In this document: in pieces, positions 53,975 through 62,833 of the stretch
Layout of the letters: each line of letters opens with the position of its first letter
Numbering within the stretch: position 1 is the stretch's first letter
Origin: Chitinophagaceae bacterium UBA7600
GTDB taxonomy: Bacteria > Bacteroidota > Bacteroidia > Chitinophagales > Chitinophagaceae
Length of the DNA stretch: 64,000 bases
Direction: 5' to 3'
NCBI GenBank assembly: GCA_002478885.1
Contig: DLKC01000017.1
Span: forward strand, 62,001 to 126,000
Position numbers and translations under genes: made by a program
The notes under the pieces: model-generated
The model's database searches: none
What the model saw: the letters and a program-made list of their open reading frames with translations, nothing else
Told to the model about the DNA's origin: nothing

Positions 53975-54784
53975 ATGTCTTTACTAACAGTTACCATAAT
54001 ACAAACAGCGTTGCATTGGGAAGACAAGCAACGAAACCTTGCGATGCTGAAAGAAAAGATCGACAGCATTCAGGAATACACAGAAGTAGTGGTCTTACCT
54101 GAAATGTTTGCGACAGGCTTTAGCATGAAACCAGAATTGCATGCAGAAACAATGGATGGTGTGGTGTTTCATTGGATGAAGGATATTGCTGCGTCGAAAA
54201 AAATTATTGTTACAGGCAGTGTAATTATAGAAGAAGAAGGAAAGTATTATAACCGGCTTATTTGGATGTTACCGACCGGTGCTTATGGCTATTACGATAA
54301 ACGGCACTTGTTTGCATTTGGCCAGGAACACAAACACTATGCGCGGGGGAACAAAAGACTTATTGCATCGGTAAAAGGGTGGAAGATTAATTTGCAGGTT
54401 TGTTACGACCTTCGTTTTCCCGTTTGGGCAAGACAATCGAAAGTAACCTACCACGATGAAAATGTTTCAGCAGAATACGATGTGCTCATTTATGTTGCCA
54501 ACTGGCCCGAGCGCCGAAGTATTCCGTGGAGAACCCTGCTTCAGGCAAGAGCGATAGAAAACCAGACTTATGTGATTGGCGTTAATCGTGTAGGTAATGA
54601 TGGCAACGATATTTATCACAGCGGCGACAGTATGGTAATTAATCCGCTGGGCGAGATACTTTATCACAAAGTGCATGAGGAAGACGTATTCACCATTACT
54701 TTACAAAAAGAAGTACTTGAATCGGTAAGAAATAAATTTCCCTTTCTGCGCGATGCAGATCAATTCATAATTGCAGATGAATAA
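53975..54784 (+). CDS. Nitrilase-family amidohydrolase (omega-amidase-like)
   Basis: The protein has 269 residues with the catalytic triad Glu43 (LPEMFATGF), Lys109 (YYDKRHLF) and Cys143 (QVCYDLRFPVW). CN-hydrolase fold proteins of this form, YafV/NIT2-like, hydrolyse omega-amides such as 2-oxoglutaramate; that specificity is inferred from similarity in the CYDLRFP motif. The stop overlaps the nagA start (ATGAATAA), so they are coupled. Confidence 0.88.
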   Translation: MSLLTVTIIQTALHWEDKQRNLAMLKEKIDSIQEYTEVVVLPEMFATGFSMKPELHAETMDGVVFHWMKDIAASKKIIVTGSVIIEEEGKYYNRLIWMLPTGAYGYYDKRHLFAFGQEHKHYARGNKRLIASVKGWKINLQVCYDLRFPVWARQSKVTYHDENVSAEYDVLIYVANWPERRSIPWRTLLQARAIENQTYVIGVNRVGNDGNDIYHSGDSMVINPLGEILYHKVHEEDVFTITLQKEVLESVRNKFPFLRDADQFIIADE

Positions 54785-55880
54785 AAAATACTATAAAGCA
54801 AAAAAGATTTTCACTGGAAGTGAGCTATTGCAGCAGCATGCGATAGTTGTAAAAGACGGTATCGTTGAGTCGGTCATAAACGAGGCTGGCATTGAGGCGA
54901 ATGCTACAGTCACTGATTTTGGCGACAAGTTGCTCGCGCCGGCATTTATAGATCTGCAGTTATATGGCGCGAACAATAGATTGCTTGCTGTTTATCCTGA
55001 CGCGCAAACAGTGGCCGATATTGTTGAATACTGTGCCTCAGGCGGTGCTGCATATTGTCAGCCTACCGTTGCAACAAATCCTTATGACACAATATTCAAA
55101 TGTATAGACGCAGTTAGAGATTATAAAAACCAAGGCGGAGGCGGCGTGCTGGGTTTACATATTGAAGGACCATGGTTGAACAAATCAAAACGTGGCGCCC
55201 ACAGGGAAGAATGGATTTTTTCTCCGACCCTGAAACAGGCAGAGGAGTTGGTAAATTATGGAGAAGGCGTTATAAGCATGATCACATTAGCGCCGGAAAT
55301 CTGTTCCAGAGAAATAGTTGACTTTATACAATCCAAGGGCATCGTTGTCTCAGCGGGCCATACCAATGCCACTTACGAAGAAGCCATGCTTGCATTTGAT
55401 AAGGGCATTCATGCGGGAACACATTTATACAACGCCATGAGTGGATTGCAACATCGGGCGCCAGGTATGGTTGGTGCCCTATTCAGTCATAATACCGTGA
55501 TCAGCAGCATCGTGCCTGATGGCCATCATGTGGATTTCGCGGCGATTAAAATTGCAAAAAAGCAAATGGGCAACAGGTTATATGCAATCACCGACGCGGT
55601 AACAGAAACAGCCGAAGGTTATTATCAGCATAAATTTGAAGGAGATAAATACACGAGCAATGGCATACTCAGCGGATCTGCGCTCACTATGCACAAGTGT
55701 TTTCTCAATTTTGTTCATCAGTGCGCAATTGAAGAAGAAGAAGCTCTGCGAATGTGCAGTTTGTATCCTGCTCAGGTGATGGGCATGACGGAAAAGCTGG
55801 GTGTTATCAAGGCTGGTTCAATGGCTGATTTTGTAGTATTGAATGAGGATCTTGGATTTAATGAGTTGATAAGACATTAG
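54777..55880 (+). CDS. nagA: N-acetylglucosamine-6-phosphate deacetylase
   Basis: The protein has 367 residues from ATG 54777; an in-frame TTG two codons upstream is not needed. The metal ligand Glu130 lies in LHIEGPW; His residues lie in SAGHTNATY and AGTHLYNAM; the catalytic Asp lies in AITDAVTET. It deacetylates GlcNAc-6-phosphate for cell-wall amino-sugar recycling. It shares an 8-base overlap with the nitrilase gene. No nagB is adjacent. Confidence 0.93.
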   Translation: MNKKYYKAKKIFTGSELLQQHAIVVKDGIVESVINEAGIEANATVTDFGDKLLAPAFIDLQLYGANNRLLAVYPDAQTVADIVEYCASGGAAYCQPTVATNPYDTIFKCIDAVRDYKNQGGGGVLGLHIEGPWLNKSKRGAHREEWIFSPTLKQAEELVNYGEGVISMITLAPEICSREIVDFIQSKGIVVSAGHTNATYEEAMLAFDKGIHAGTHLYNAMSGLQHRAPGMVGALFSHNTVISSIVPDGHHVDFAAIKIAKKQMGNRLYAITDAVTETAEGYYQHKFEGDKYTSNGILSGSALTMHKCFLNFVHQCAIEEEEALRMCSLYPAQVMGMTEKLGVIKAGSMADFVVLNEDLGFNELIRH

Positions 55881-55900
55881 CATATACATTACCTAATGTA

Positions 55901-55936
55901 ACCGAAAAGCCGCAGACAAATCTGCGGCTTTTCGGT
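55901..55936. terminator. Bidirectional terminator between nagA and cysS
   Basis: Perfect 16-base stem ACCGAAAAGCCGCAGA / TCTGCGGCTTTTCGGT with a CAAA loop between convergent genes. Confidence 0.85.
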
Positions 55937-55948
55937 TATAGCAATAAG

Positions 55949-57454
55949 TTATGCCAAGGTATAGCTCATGCTGCCATCTTTTTCATCTTTTAACTGAACA
56001 CCTAAAGTGGCAAGTTCATTTCGAATTTTATCACTCGTAACATAGTCTTTTCTCCCTTTGGCTTCTTTGCGTAATGCTATCAGCACCTGGATTACACCGT
56101 CAAGTTTTCCATCGTCGCCTTTCTGATCATTTTTCAAACCAAGTATAGTGTCAATAAAAAACCCCAGTTTGCTTTTCATCAAATTGAGTGTTGTGGCGCT
56201 TATCGAATCTGCAGCAATGTGCCGGTCTTTTAAGCCGTTGATCACCGGCACGAGTTCAAACATGTTGGCCAGCACTTTTGCCGTGTTGAAATCATCATCC
56301 ATAAATTCGTTCAGTTCATTTAAAAGTCTAAGGCACTTTGCATCGAGTTCTGCATCCGCGGCGAGGCTGACCATTGATTCCAGCTTTTGAAGATTCTCAT
56401 ACGACTCCCATAAACGCTTCAATCCTTTCTCTGCAGCTTTTAATGCTTCATTTCCAAAATCGAGTGTTGAACGGTAATGTGTTTGCAAAATAAAAAAACG
56501 AACTGTCATGGGATGGTACGGCTGCTCAAGCATTGGATGGTCGCCAGTAAACAGTTCACTCAATTTAATCACGTTGTTATAACTCTTTCCCATCTTCTTC
56601 CCATTAATCGTGATCATATTATTGTGCAGCCAATAACGTGCGGGTGTTTTATGATTGCATACGGTACTCTGCGCTATTTCACATTCATGATGCGGGAATT
56701 GCAAATCCATTCCGCCACCATGAACATCAAATTGTTCGCCAAGATATTTTGTACTCATCGCAGAACACTCTATGTGCCATCCAGGAAAACCTTCACCCCA
56801 CGGACTTTGCCAGCGCTGAATATGTTCAGGTGGCGCTTTTTTCCAAAGTGCAAAATCTGCTTTGTTTCTTTTCTCTTCCTGGTTATCGAGCTCCCTGGTC
56901 GTCTCCAGCATATCTTCAAGGATTCGCCCACTTAACATGCCGTATGGCAATCCCTTTTTTGAATAAACATCGTTGTATTTCTCAACATCAAAATATACAG
57001 AGCCGTTTGAAACATAAGCATAGCCGTCGGCAATGATCTTTTCGATCATTACAATTTGTTCAATAATATGCCCGGTAGCCGTCGGTTCAATAGTTGGCTC
57101 AAGATTGTTGAATGATCGCATAGCCCAATGAAAGAGGTTAGTGTATTTCTGTACCAGTTCCATGGGCTCGAGCTTTTCAAGCACGGCTTTCTTCGCGATT
57201 TTATCTTCAGCTTCACGACCTTCTTCCTCAAAATGGCCAGCGTCCGTAATATTACGAACATAGCGCACCTTATAACCAAGATGCATAAAGTAGCGGTAAA
57301 CAATATCAAAAGTGATAAAAGGCCTCGCATGACCGAGATGACTTTCTCCGCTCACCGTTGGTCCGCAAACATACATGCCAACATGGCCTGGTACAAATGA
57401 CTCAAATACTTCCTTTGTCCTGGTAAGATTGTTATATACTTTTAACTGAGACAT
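55949..57454 (-). CDS. cysS: Cysteinyl-tRNA synthetase
   Basis: The protein has 501 residues from [10 protein letters not shown]; a 26-codon extension is rejected. The class I motifs are HLGH in [11 protein letters not shown] and KMGKS in [10 protein letters not shown]; the zinc ligands are visible at MYVCGPT, HIECSAM and FPHHECE. The C-terminal DALR-type anticodon domain contains [17 protein letters not shown]. It charges tRNA-Cys. Single-gene unit. Confidence 0.95.
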   Translation of the reverse strand: MSQLKVYNNLTRTKEVFESFVPGHVGMYVCGPTVSGESHLGHARPFITFDIVYRYFMHLGYKVRYVRNITDAGHFEEEGREAEDKIAKKAVLEKLEPMELVQKYTNLFHWAMRSFNNLEPTIEPTATGHIIEQIVMIEKIIADGYAYVSNGSVYFDVEKYNDVYSKKGLPYGMLSGRILEDMLETTRELDNQEEKRNKADFALWKKAPPEHIQRWQSPWGEGFPGWHIECSAMSTKYLGEQFDVHGGGMDLQFPHHECEIAQSTVCNHKTPARYWLHNNMITINGKKMGKSYNNVIKLSELFTGDHPMLEQPYHPMTVRFFILQTHYRSTLDFGNEALKAAEKGLKRLWESYENLQKLESMVSLAADAELDAKCLRLLNELNEFMDDDFNTAKVLANMFELVPVINGLKDRHIAADSISATTLNLMKSKLGFFIDTILGLKNDQKGDDGKLDGVIQVLIALRKEAKGRKDYVTSDKIRNELATLGVQLKDEKDGSMSYTLA

Positions 57455-57581
57455 ATTTTCTATTATGAAAGATTGATAAAAAGCATAAGGTGTAGTAGCA
57501 ACAGGGCCGTTGCACAGTTTTAATAACAACAAAAACAGAAAGTGAAGCGAAGGCTATTTTTCATTATGGTGCGAAGATATT

Positions 57582-58703
57582 TTATTTTTTTAAACTAAGG
57601 TCAGACACTAGTAAATGGTGATCACTTAGTGCTTCATCTACCATTTGAAATTGGTTAACGTTAAAATGATTATCGGGCAAGATATAGTCGATCCGTAGAG
57701 TAGGGGCCAAAGCATCATAGCTTTTACCAATTCCAAATGACTTTGACAGGAAAACATCCTGCCGGTCGCCTTTTATTTTAAAATAGGTGTAAGAATTTGG
57801 CACCGCATTAAAATCACCGCAAATAACAGAAGGGTATGGACTTTCATCGATCTGCTTTCGCACGATCTCCGTTTGTTCCCCCTGTTTTTTAAACACATTA
57901 ATCATCTTTGAGTAAAGTGTTTCAGAAGCGTCAAGCGCTTCTGCATCTGGTTCTTTAAGTTTTTGTATCATCGCATAATCCGTATCGTTAAAGCGATACG
58001 ATTCTATGTGTGTAGTAAAAATCCGTACTGTGTCTTCGCCCTTTCTTATGTCGATTGCTAAAAGGCTCTCTGTATCCGGACCGGGATATTTTGTTTTAAT
58101 ACTATCAATGATCGGGTATTTTGAAAAAACAACTATTCCGGCAGCGTATTTTCCATCCAGCGTTCTATAGTCCCTTGAAAAAAAATAATATCTGTAATTA
58201 TCCGTAAAAAGGTCAATATTATTTCTTTGTTCGCCCTGGAATACCCTGTCGTTAAACTCCTGCATGCAAACAATGTCGGGATCAAGCCCATGAATCAACT
58301 TTGATATCTCGAGCCTGTTGCGTCTTTGAGTGTAGTTGCTATTGGTTATTCCATAAAAACCCCTCACATTCCATGTAACAACCCGAAGCGCTGAATCGCT
58401 TTTCAAATTACTAAAGCTGTTGTTTACATGCACAGCAAAAATTACCGAGAGTTGTTGCCAGCCAATCAGTAGCGTTATGATGGGAATAATGGCTATTACC
58501 GGTTTTGCCACAAGCCAGAAAAGTACAGAAAGCAAAAGCACAACCGCAACATAAGGAAATGCAAGGGAGAAAAACCCAATTATCGGCCATTTCGCCGGAC
58601 TAATAAAAGGAGAGAGGCAAGCAACCAGGAACACCAGTGAACAAATAATATTAATGCTTAGAAAAACCCATTTTATTATTTTCCTGAATATTCTGCCTGC
58701 CAT
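57582..58703 (-). CDS. Membrane-anchored endonuclease/exonuclease/phosphatase (EEP) family protein
   Basis: This 373-residue protein has three N-terminal membrane helices (about residues 10-90) and an EEP domain with VTWNVRGF, MQEFN, FTTHIES, ICGDFNAVPNS, RIDYIL and SDHHLLVSDL, the full DNase I-like catalytic set. It probably hydrolyses a phosphodiester or lipid phosphate at the membrane face; substrate unknown. It is a single-gene unit. Confidence 0.88.
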   Translation of the reverse strand: MAGRIFRKIIKWVFLSINIICSLVFLVACLSPFISPAKWPIIGFFSLAFPYVAVVLLLSVLFWLVAKPVIAIIPIITLLIGWQQLSVIFAVHVNNSFSNLKSDSALRVVTWNVRGFYGITNSNYTQRRNRLEISKLIHGLDPDIVCMQEFNDRVFQGEQRNNIDLFTDNYRYYFFSRDYRTLDGKYAAGIVVFSKYPIIDSIKTKYPGPDTESLLAIDIRKGEDTVRIFTTHIESYRFNDTDYAMIQKLKEPDAEALDASETLYSKMINVFKKQGEQTEIVRKQIDESPYPSVICGDFNAVPNSYTYFKIKGDRQDVFLSKSFGIGKSYDALAPTLRIDYILPDNHFNVNQFQMVDEALSDHHLLVSDLSLKK

Positions 58704-58836
58704 GAAGTAAAATTAATGATTAATCGTTTTTCTATTCCGCGCGATCTTTTGATTACGTTTTTATTAACGCCAATCAAAACTATTTTGCAGCATAGTGTTT
58801 TTTAAAACGAAAAATGGTTCAGTAATTCACTAAAAT

Positions 58837-58861
58837 AAAAAAGCCGGTTTTAAAGCCGGCT
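58837..58861 (-). terminator. Terminator after the small 68-residue protein gene
   Basis: Stem AGCCGG / CCGGCT with a TTTTAAAG-type loop, and a T-run on the minus strand. It is 21 bases past the stop. Confidence 0.75.
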
Positions 58862-58882
58862 GCTGAAAAAGTAATTATTTTA

Positions 58883-59089
58883 TCAGAATCCTTTTTTTGC
58901 AACTCCGTCTGCAATTGCCTGCATTGCTTTTGCCTCATTTAAGATTGCGGCCATTTTGTTGCCTTTGCCATCGTGGCCTGTCGCCATATAGCCACCCTTT
59001 GCTGTTTTTGTTACAACAGCATCCTGCATTGGAACATTTTTTTCCTTTGTTTTAAGGCAGTAAGCCTTTATCATTTTTGAGGTATCCAT
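58883..59089 (-). CDS. Small cytoplasmic protein, possibly related to DUF5679
   Basis: The protein has 68 residues, no signal peptide: MDTSKMIKAYCLKTKEKNVPM, then VTKTAKGGYMATGHDGKGNKM. The start AYCLKTKEK followed by a K/R-x-G-x-x-A-T-x-G pattern recalls the short DUF5679 fold (AYCVKC, then NGRPATQGTCPVCG), but the later paired cysteines are missing, so any zinc site is lost. It has its own terminator, which argues that it is a real gene. Confidence 0.6.
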   Translation of the reverse strand: MDTSKMIKAYCLKTKEKNVPMQDAVVTKTAKGGYMATGHDGKGNKMAAILNEAKAMQAIADGVAKKGF

Positions 59090-59150
59090 GTTAAAAAATT
59101 TAATGGTTTAAAATATAGTTAGTGAGCACAAGCTACGTTAAATATATAAT

Positions 59151-59405
59151 ATTTTATGTACCGGGCTTATTTTATCGTTCCACCCTGTTTGCTGCCAGCA
59201 TTTTTTGTAGCCGCACATGGTACAAGAATTCAGCTTCCATTGCGTCGCACCCTTGTACTCACTGTGTTGCCATGGCGTCAAATACAATTTACGCAGGACA
59301 ACTGCTTATAAGTGATAAATAGATATTGCTCATAAAAGACCTGAACGCTGAAGAGTGCAACGCAACGGGCGATGCCTCAAAAATAACAGGCTGGGCTCCA
59401 AAATT
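59151..59405. repeat. Dispersed repeat, full left-right pair (E22)
   Basis: Left outer end ATTTTATGTACCGGGCTTA from 59151, left core TTGCGTCGCACCCTTGTAC at 59240-59258, right core GCTGAAGAGTGCAACGCAAC at 59347-59366 (one base off the dyad), GGCGATGCC at 59368-59376, outer end CAGGCTGGGCTCCAAAA to 59405. The longest copy at about 255 bp, with extra sequence in the left arm. With 80 bp of promoter region it fills the 397-bp gap. Confidence 0.85.
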
Positions 59406-59486
59406 TTCTTCTGCTTATAACTCTTACGTGTTTTAACATACTGTAAATTTTTGTTGCTTAAATTGCACACGCTGAAAAAATAAAAG

Positions 59487-60725
59487 ATGATTACTTATAA
59501 CAGGTTTGTTTTAGATAACGGTTTAAGAGTGCTCGTGCATGAAGATGATTCTACACCTATGGCTGTTGTGAACGTAATGTATGATGTTGGTGCAAGAGAC
59601 GAAGATGCGAACAGAACGGGATTTGCTCATTTGTTTGAGCATCTTATGTTTGGTGGCAGCATTCATATTCCCGATTATGACGAGCCGTTGCAAAAAGCAG
59701 GCGGTGAGAACAATGCTTTTACCACGAATGATCTTACCAACTACTATTGTCAGCTGCCTGCACAAAATATAGAAACAGCTTTTTGGTTAGAAAGCGATCG
59801 CATGCTGAGCCTTGCTTTTAGTAAAAAAAGCCTGAACGTACAGAGAAAGGTTGTTTGCGAGGAATTCAAGGAACACTATATAAATCAGCCTTACGGTGAT
59901 GCATGGCATAAAATGAGGGAGCTCGCATATGAGGTACATCCTTACCGTTGGATGACGATTGGGAAAGAGTTAAGCCATATTGAAACAGCTGAACTTTCGG
60001 ATGTGAAATCCTTTTTCTTTAAACACTACAGACCTGTTAACGCCATAATTGTTGTTGCCGGTAACGTAAAAACCGAGGAAGTGAAAAGACTTTCCGAGAA
60101 ATGGTTTGGCAATATTCCAATGGGTGATAAATATATCCGCAACCTCCCTAAAGAGCCCGTGCAAGCTGCTGCAAGAATGTTGGATATTGAAGCCGACGTT
60201 CCGCTCGATGCATTCTATAAAACCTGGCACATGCCGGCAAGGCTCGAGAAAGGGTATTATGTAGCCGAGTTGATTACAGAAATTCTTGGCGGTGGTGCAT
60301 CCTCAAGACTTTATCACAGTCTCGTAAAAGAACAGCAACTGTTTAGCAATATTTCCTGCTACCAGTTTGGAAGCATCGATGAGGGGTTGCTTACGATTGA
60401 AGGAAAACTGGTGAAAGGAAAGAAACTTGAAGAGGCTGACGCTGCTGTTGAAGCGGTGCTCGAAAAAATAAAGCTTGACAAAGTTGTAGATACTGAACTA
60501 ATGAAAGTAAAGAACAAAACCGAAAGTCTTATTGCTTTTGAGGACATGAGCGTTATGAACAGAGCGGCGAGTCTGGCCAATTATGAGTTACTCGGCAACG
60601 CAAATCTTATGAACGAAGAAATGGAGCGTTTTCTTGATGTTAGCGCAGAAGATGTTTACACCTGGAGCAACAAAATATTTACCCGGGAGAACAGCAACAC
60701 ACTTTTCTACAGAAGTAAAAATTAA
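59487..60725 (+). CDS. M16-family zinc metallopeptidase
   Basis: The protein has 412 residues. The inverted zinc motif HLFEH (H48, E51, H52) is followed by a Glu in the later CEEFKEH segment that would complete the metal site. The C-terminal half matches the second inactive-like domain (VAELITEILGGGASSRLYHSLVKE). M16 enzymes of this kind (processing-peptidase-like) degrade peptides or process proteins. There is no signal peptide. A paired second M16 gene, often seen, is absent. Confidence 0.92.
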   Translation: MITYNRFVLDNGLRVLVHEDDSTPMAVVNVMYDVGARDEDANRTGFAHLFEHLMFGGSIHIPDYDEPLQKAGGENNAFTTNDLTNYYCQLPAQNIETAFWLESDRMLSLAFSKKSLNVQRKVVCEEFKEHYINQPYGDAWHKMRELAYEVHPYRWMTIGKELSHIETAELSDVKSFFFKHYRPVNAIIVVAGNVKTEEVKRLSEKWFGNIPMGDKYIRNLPKEPVQAAARMLDIEADVPLDAFYKTWHMPARLEKGYYVAELITEILGGGASSRLYHSLVKEQQLFSNISCYQFGSIDEGLLTIEGKLVKGKKLEEADAAVEAVLEKIKLDKVVDTELMKVKNKTESLIAFEDMSVMNRAASLANYELLGNANLMNEEMERFLDVSAEDVYTWSNKIFTRENSNTLFYRSKN

Positions 60726-60750
60726 ACCTGCATTTTATATATTTCAGATA

Positions 60751-60780
60751 GCAAAACAGCGCATTGTTGCGCTGTTTTGC
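60751..60780. terminator. Perfect hairpin between the M16 and corA genes
   Basis: Perfect 12-base stem GCAAAACAGCGC / GCGCTGTTTTGC around ATTGTT, without a long T-run outside the stem. Probable terminator of the M16 gene. Confidence 0.5.
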
Positions 60781-60886
60781 GTTTGTGTCTTTCCTACGCT
60801 TTATGGATGTTTGGCAGCAAAAAATATTCTTTTCCTCGCTGGTATTCAATAATTTCATAGCAAGCAATTCTAAAACGATTCTTACG

Positions 60887-61990
60887 ATGGCCTACCAAAA
60901 TCTAAAGCCTACAAAATATCTTCATTTTATTCTTCCGTTTTTTAATACAAAACGTACGAAAGAAATCTTTAATGTTAACCCAACCGTATTGCCGCCAAGA
61001 GAAGAAGCCGCAGAAATAGGTGTTTATGTTTACGACTATAATTCAACGGAACTAAAGGAATATGATCTTAGTGATGTACAGGATTGTTATCTCTTCCGCG
61101 ATAATAACAACAAAAGCTGGATAAATATCGATGGCATAAGAAAGGCAGATGTAGAAAATATTTGTAACCACTTTGGCATTCACCCATTAATTGCTGAAGA
61201 CATTCTTAGCGTTGGTCAGCGGCCAAAGATGGACGAAATGGATGATGTAATGTTCTGCGTAATGAATATGCTGTATTTTATGCCTTCCGGCGCAGTAGAG
61301 TCTGAACAGGTGAGTATTGTGTTGGGCAAAGATTTTGTAATAAGTTTCCAGGAAAATAATAAACGCGATGTGTTCAATTCACTTCGTGACAAGTTGAAAG
61401 TGGCCAACTCAAAACTGCGCCAAAACAAGGTTGACTATTTATGCTATATGCTTATAGATACCATCGTTGACCATTACTATCTGGTAATGGAAAAACTTGG
61501 TGAGCGCATCGAGCAACTGGAAGAAGAGATTATTCGTGTTGGTAACACTCGTTCTCTTGCCCGCATCAACAGTTTACGCAAAGAGTTGATCGTGCTGAAA
61601 AGAAACATTAATCCTGTTCGCGACCTTGTAAACGGCTTTATCCGTAGCGAAAGTGATTTGCTGGACGAGCGTACAACTAAATACTTTAAAGATGTATACG
61701 ATCACATTGTTCAGGCAAGTGACCTTGTAGAGAACTATCGCGACATGATGATCAACCTGCAGGATCTTTACATGAGCAAAGTAAATCTTCGCCTTAACGA
61801 AGTGATGAAAGTAATGACAATTGTTACTTGCCTACTCGCCCCGGCAACTGTTATTGGCGGCATCTTTGGAATGAACTTCGAGGTAATACCATTAACACAC
61901 CAGAAGGAAGGATTTTATGTTGCAGTGGGCATGATGCTGCTCATACCCGTGTGGATGATCGTTACATTCAAAAAAAGAGGGTGGTTTTAA
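60887..61990 (+). CDS. corA: Magnesium/cobalt transporter CorA
   Basis: The protein has 367 residues from MAYQNLKPTKYL; the 41 upstream codons are rejected because they cross the hairpin region. A large cytoplasmic funnel domain is followed by a long helix and two C-terminal membrane helices with the selectivity motif GMN in GGIFGMNFE (about residues 325-333). It imports Mg(II) as a pentamer. The end KKRGWF is the usual basic tail. Confidence 0.93.
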   Translation: MAYQNLKPTKYLHFILPFFNTKRTKEIFNVNPTVLPPREEAAEIGVYVYDYNSTELKEYDLSDVQDCYLFRDNNNKSWINIDGIRKADVENICNHFGIHPLIAEDILSVGQRPKMDEMDDVMFCVMNMLYFMPSGAVESEQVSIVLGKDFVISFQENNKRDVFNSLRDKLKVANSKLRQNKVDYLCYMLIDTIVDHYYLVMEKLGERIEQLEEEIIRVGNTRSLARINSLRKELIVLKRNINPVRDLVNGFIRSESDLLDERTTKYFKDVYDHIVQASDLVENYRDMMINLQDLYMSKVNLRLNEVMKVMTIVTCLLAPATVIGGIFGMNFEVIPLTHQKEGFYVAVGMMLLIPVWMIVTFKKRGWF

Positions 61991-61996
61991 AAGTTC

Positions 61997-62163
61997 TTTT
62001 TGGAGCTTGGCATTTTTGCATTACCCGGCTGCTGTCGCGTCGCACACATTTACAACATACTCCACAATCAGCGCTTATACATTTTGATGAGTAAGGTTCA
62101 ATACGTTGAAGTGTGCGACGCAACGAAGGCTGAAGCGAGAACAAAAAGCTGGGATCAAAAAAG
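61997..62163. repeat. Dispersed repeat, full left-right pair (E23)
   Basis: Left outer end TTTTTGGAGCTTGGC from 61997, left core GTCGCGTCGCACACATTTAC at 62034-62052, right core GTTGAAGTGTGCGACGCAAC at 62105-62124, outer end AAAAAGCTGGGATCAAAAAA to 62163. It starts seven bases after the corA stop and lies between converging corA and DUF2480 genes. Confidence 0.85.
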
Positions 62164-62186
62164 TAATAACAGCGTTTATATAATAA

Positions 62187-62693
62187 TTATTTCTTCTTGT
62201 AAATAGGAACTGTGCTACAGGGCTCGCCATACATGATGCTTTTTACAACAGGCCTTAATTTTTTAGTAATCTCAAGATAGGCAGATTCGTGGATCTCCGC
62301 ATTTCCACAGCCTTTAATAACAACACGTTTATCAGAAAAATCGTTCGCATTAATTGTTGCAATGCTTTTGAGTACCAAGGCCTTTTCAAGTTCGTCTTTA
62401 TTACCAAACACAATCTCGTTTGCAAATGGTTGAAGATAGCTCGCGACAAGCATGTAAGCCCATAGAGGAATAATAGCATCGGCCGAGCAGGTAACAGCTA
62501 TGTTTTTGTTTTCATACTGCTGCCAGTCTGTTTGCTGCAACGATGTACGAAAATCCTTTTCTTTAAGAACCAGGCTCATGAATAAAAATTCTTTGATATC
62601 GAAGATTTCCATTTCTTCTTTAGGCAAATATTCTTCAAGATTAATCGTGATTATACCGCTCTCCGTTACTTTATTCATAATTGCTTGCTTCAT
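62187..62693 (-). CDS. DUF2480 family protein
   Basis: This 168-residue protein begins with the family pattern NKVTESGIITINLEEYLP, followed by IFDIKEFLFMSLVLKEKDFR and the C-terminal VVIKGCGNAEIHESAYLEITKKLRPVVKSIMYGEPCSTVPIYKK, which fits DUF2480, a Bacteroidota protein of unknown role. The conserved GCG and GEPCSTVP segments suggest a Cys pair that may bind metal or react. The first of two possible starts (62693 versus 62678) is used. Single-gene unit. Confidence 0.88.
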   Translation of the reverse strand: MKQAIMNKVTESGIITINLEEYLPKEEMEIFDIKEFLFMSLVLKEKDFRTSLQQTDWQQYENKNIAVTCSADAIIPLWAYMLVASYLQPFANEIVFGNKDELEKALVLKSIATINANDFSDKRVVIKGCGNAEIHESAYLEITKKLRPVVKSIMYGEPCSTVPIYKKK

Positions 62694-62784
62694 AAAAAGC
62701 TTTTTACAAAGCTAACCAAGAATAATACAAATGAATTTTCCCATTTTCAATTGTTTACGTTTTAGAACCGAAAATTCCTGAAAG

Positions 62785-62811
62785 CGAAAAACCCGCATTG
62801 CTGCGGGTTTT
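62785..62811 (-). terminator. Terminator after the parvulin-type chaperone gene
   Basis: Ten-base perfect stem AAAACCCGCA / TGCGGGTTTT around an ATTGC-type loop, followed by T on the minus strand. It lies about 23 bp past the stop. Confidence 0.75.
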
Positions 62812-62833
62812 GAATTTTTTTATTTGTACACAA

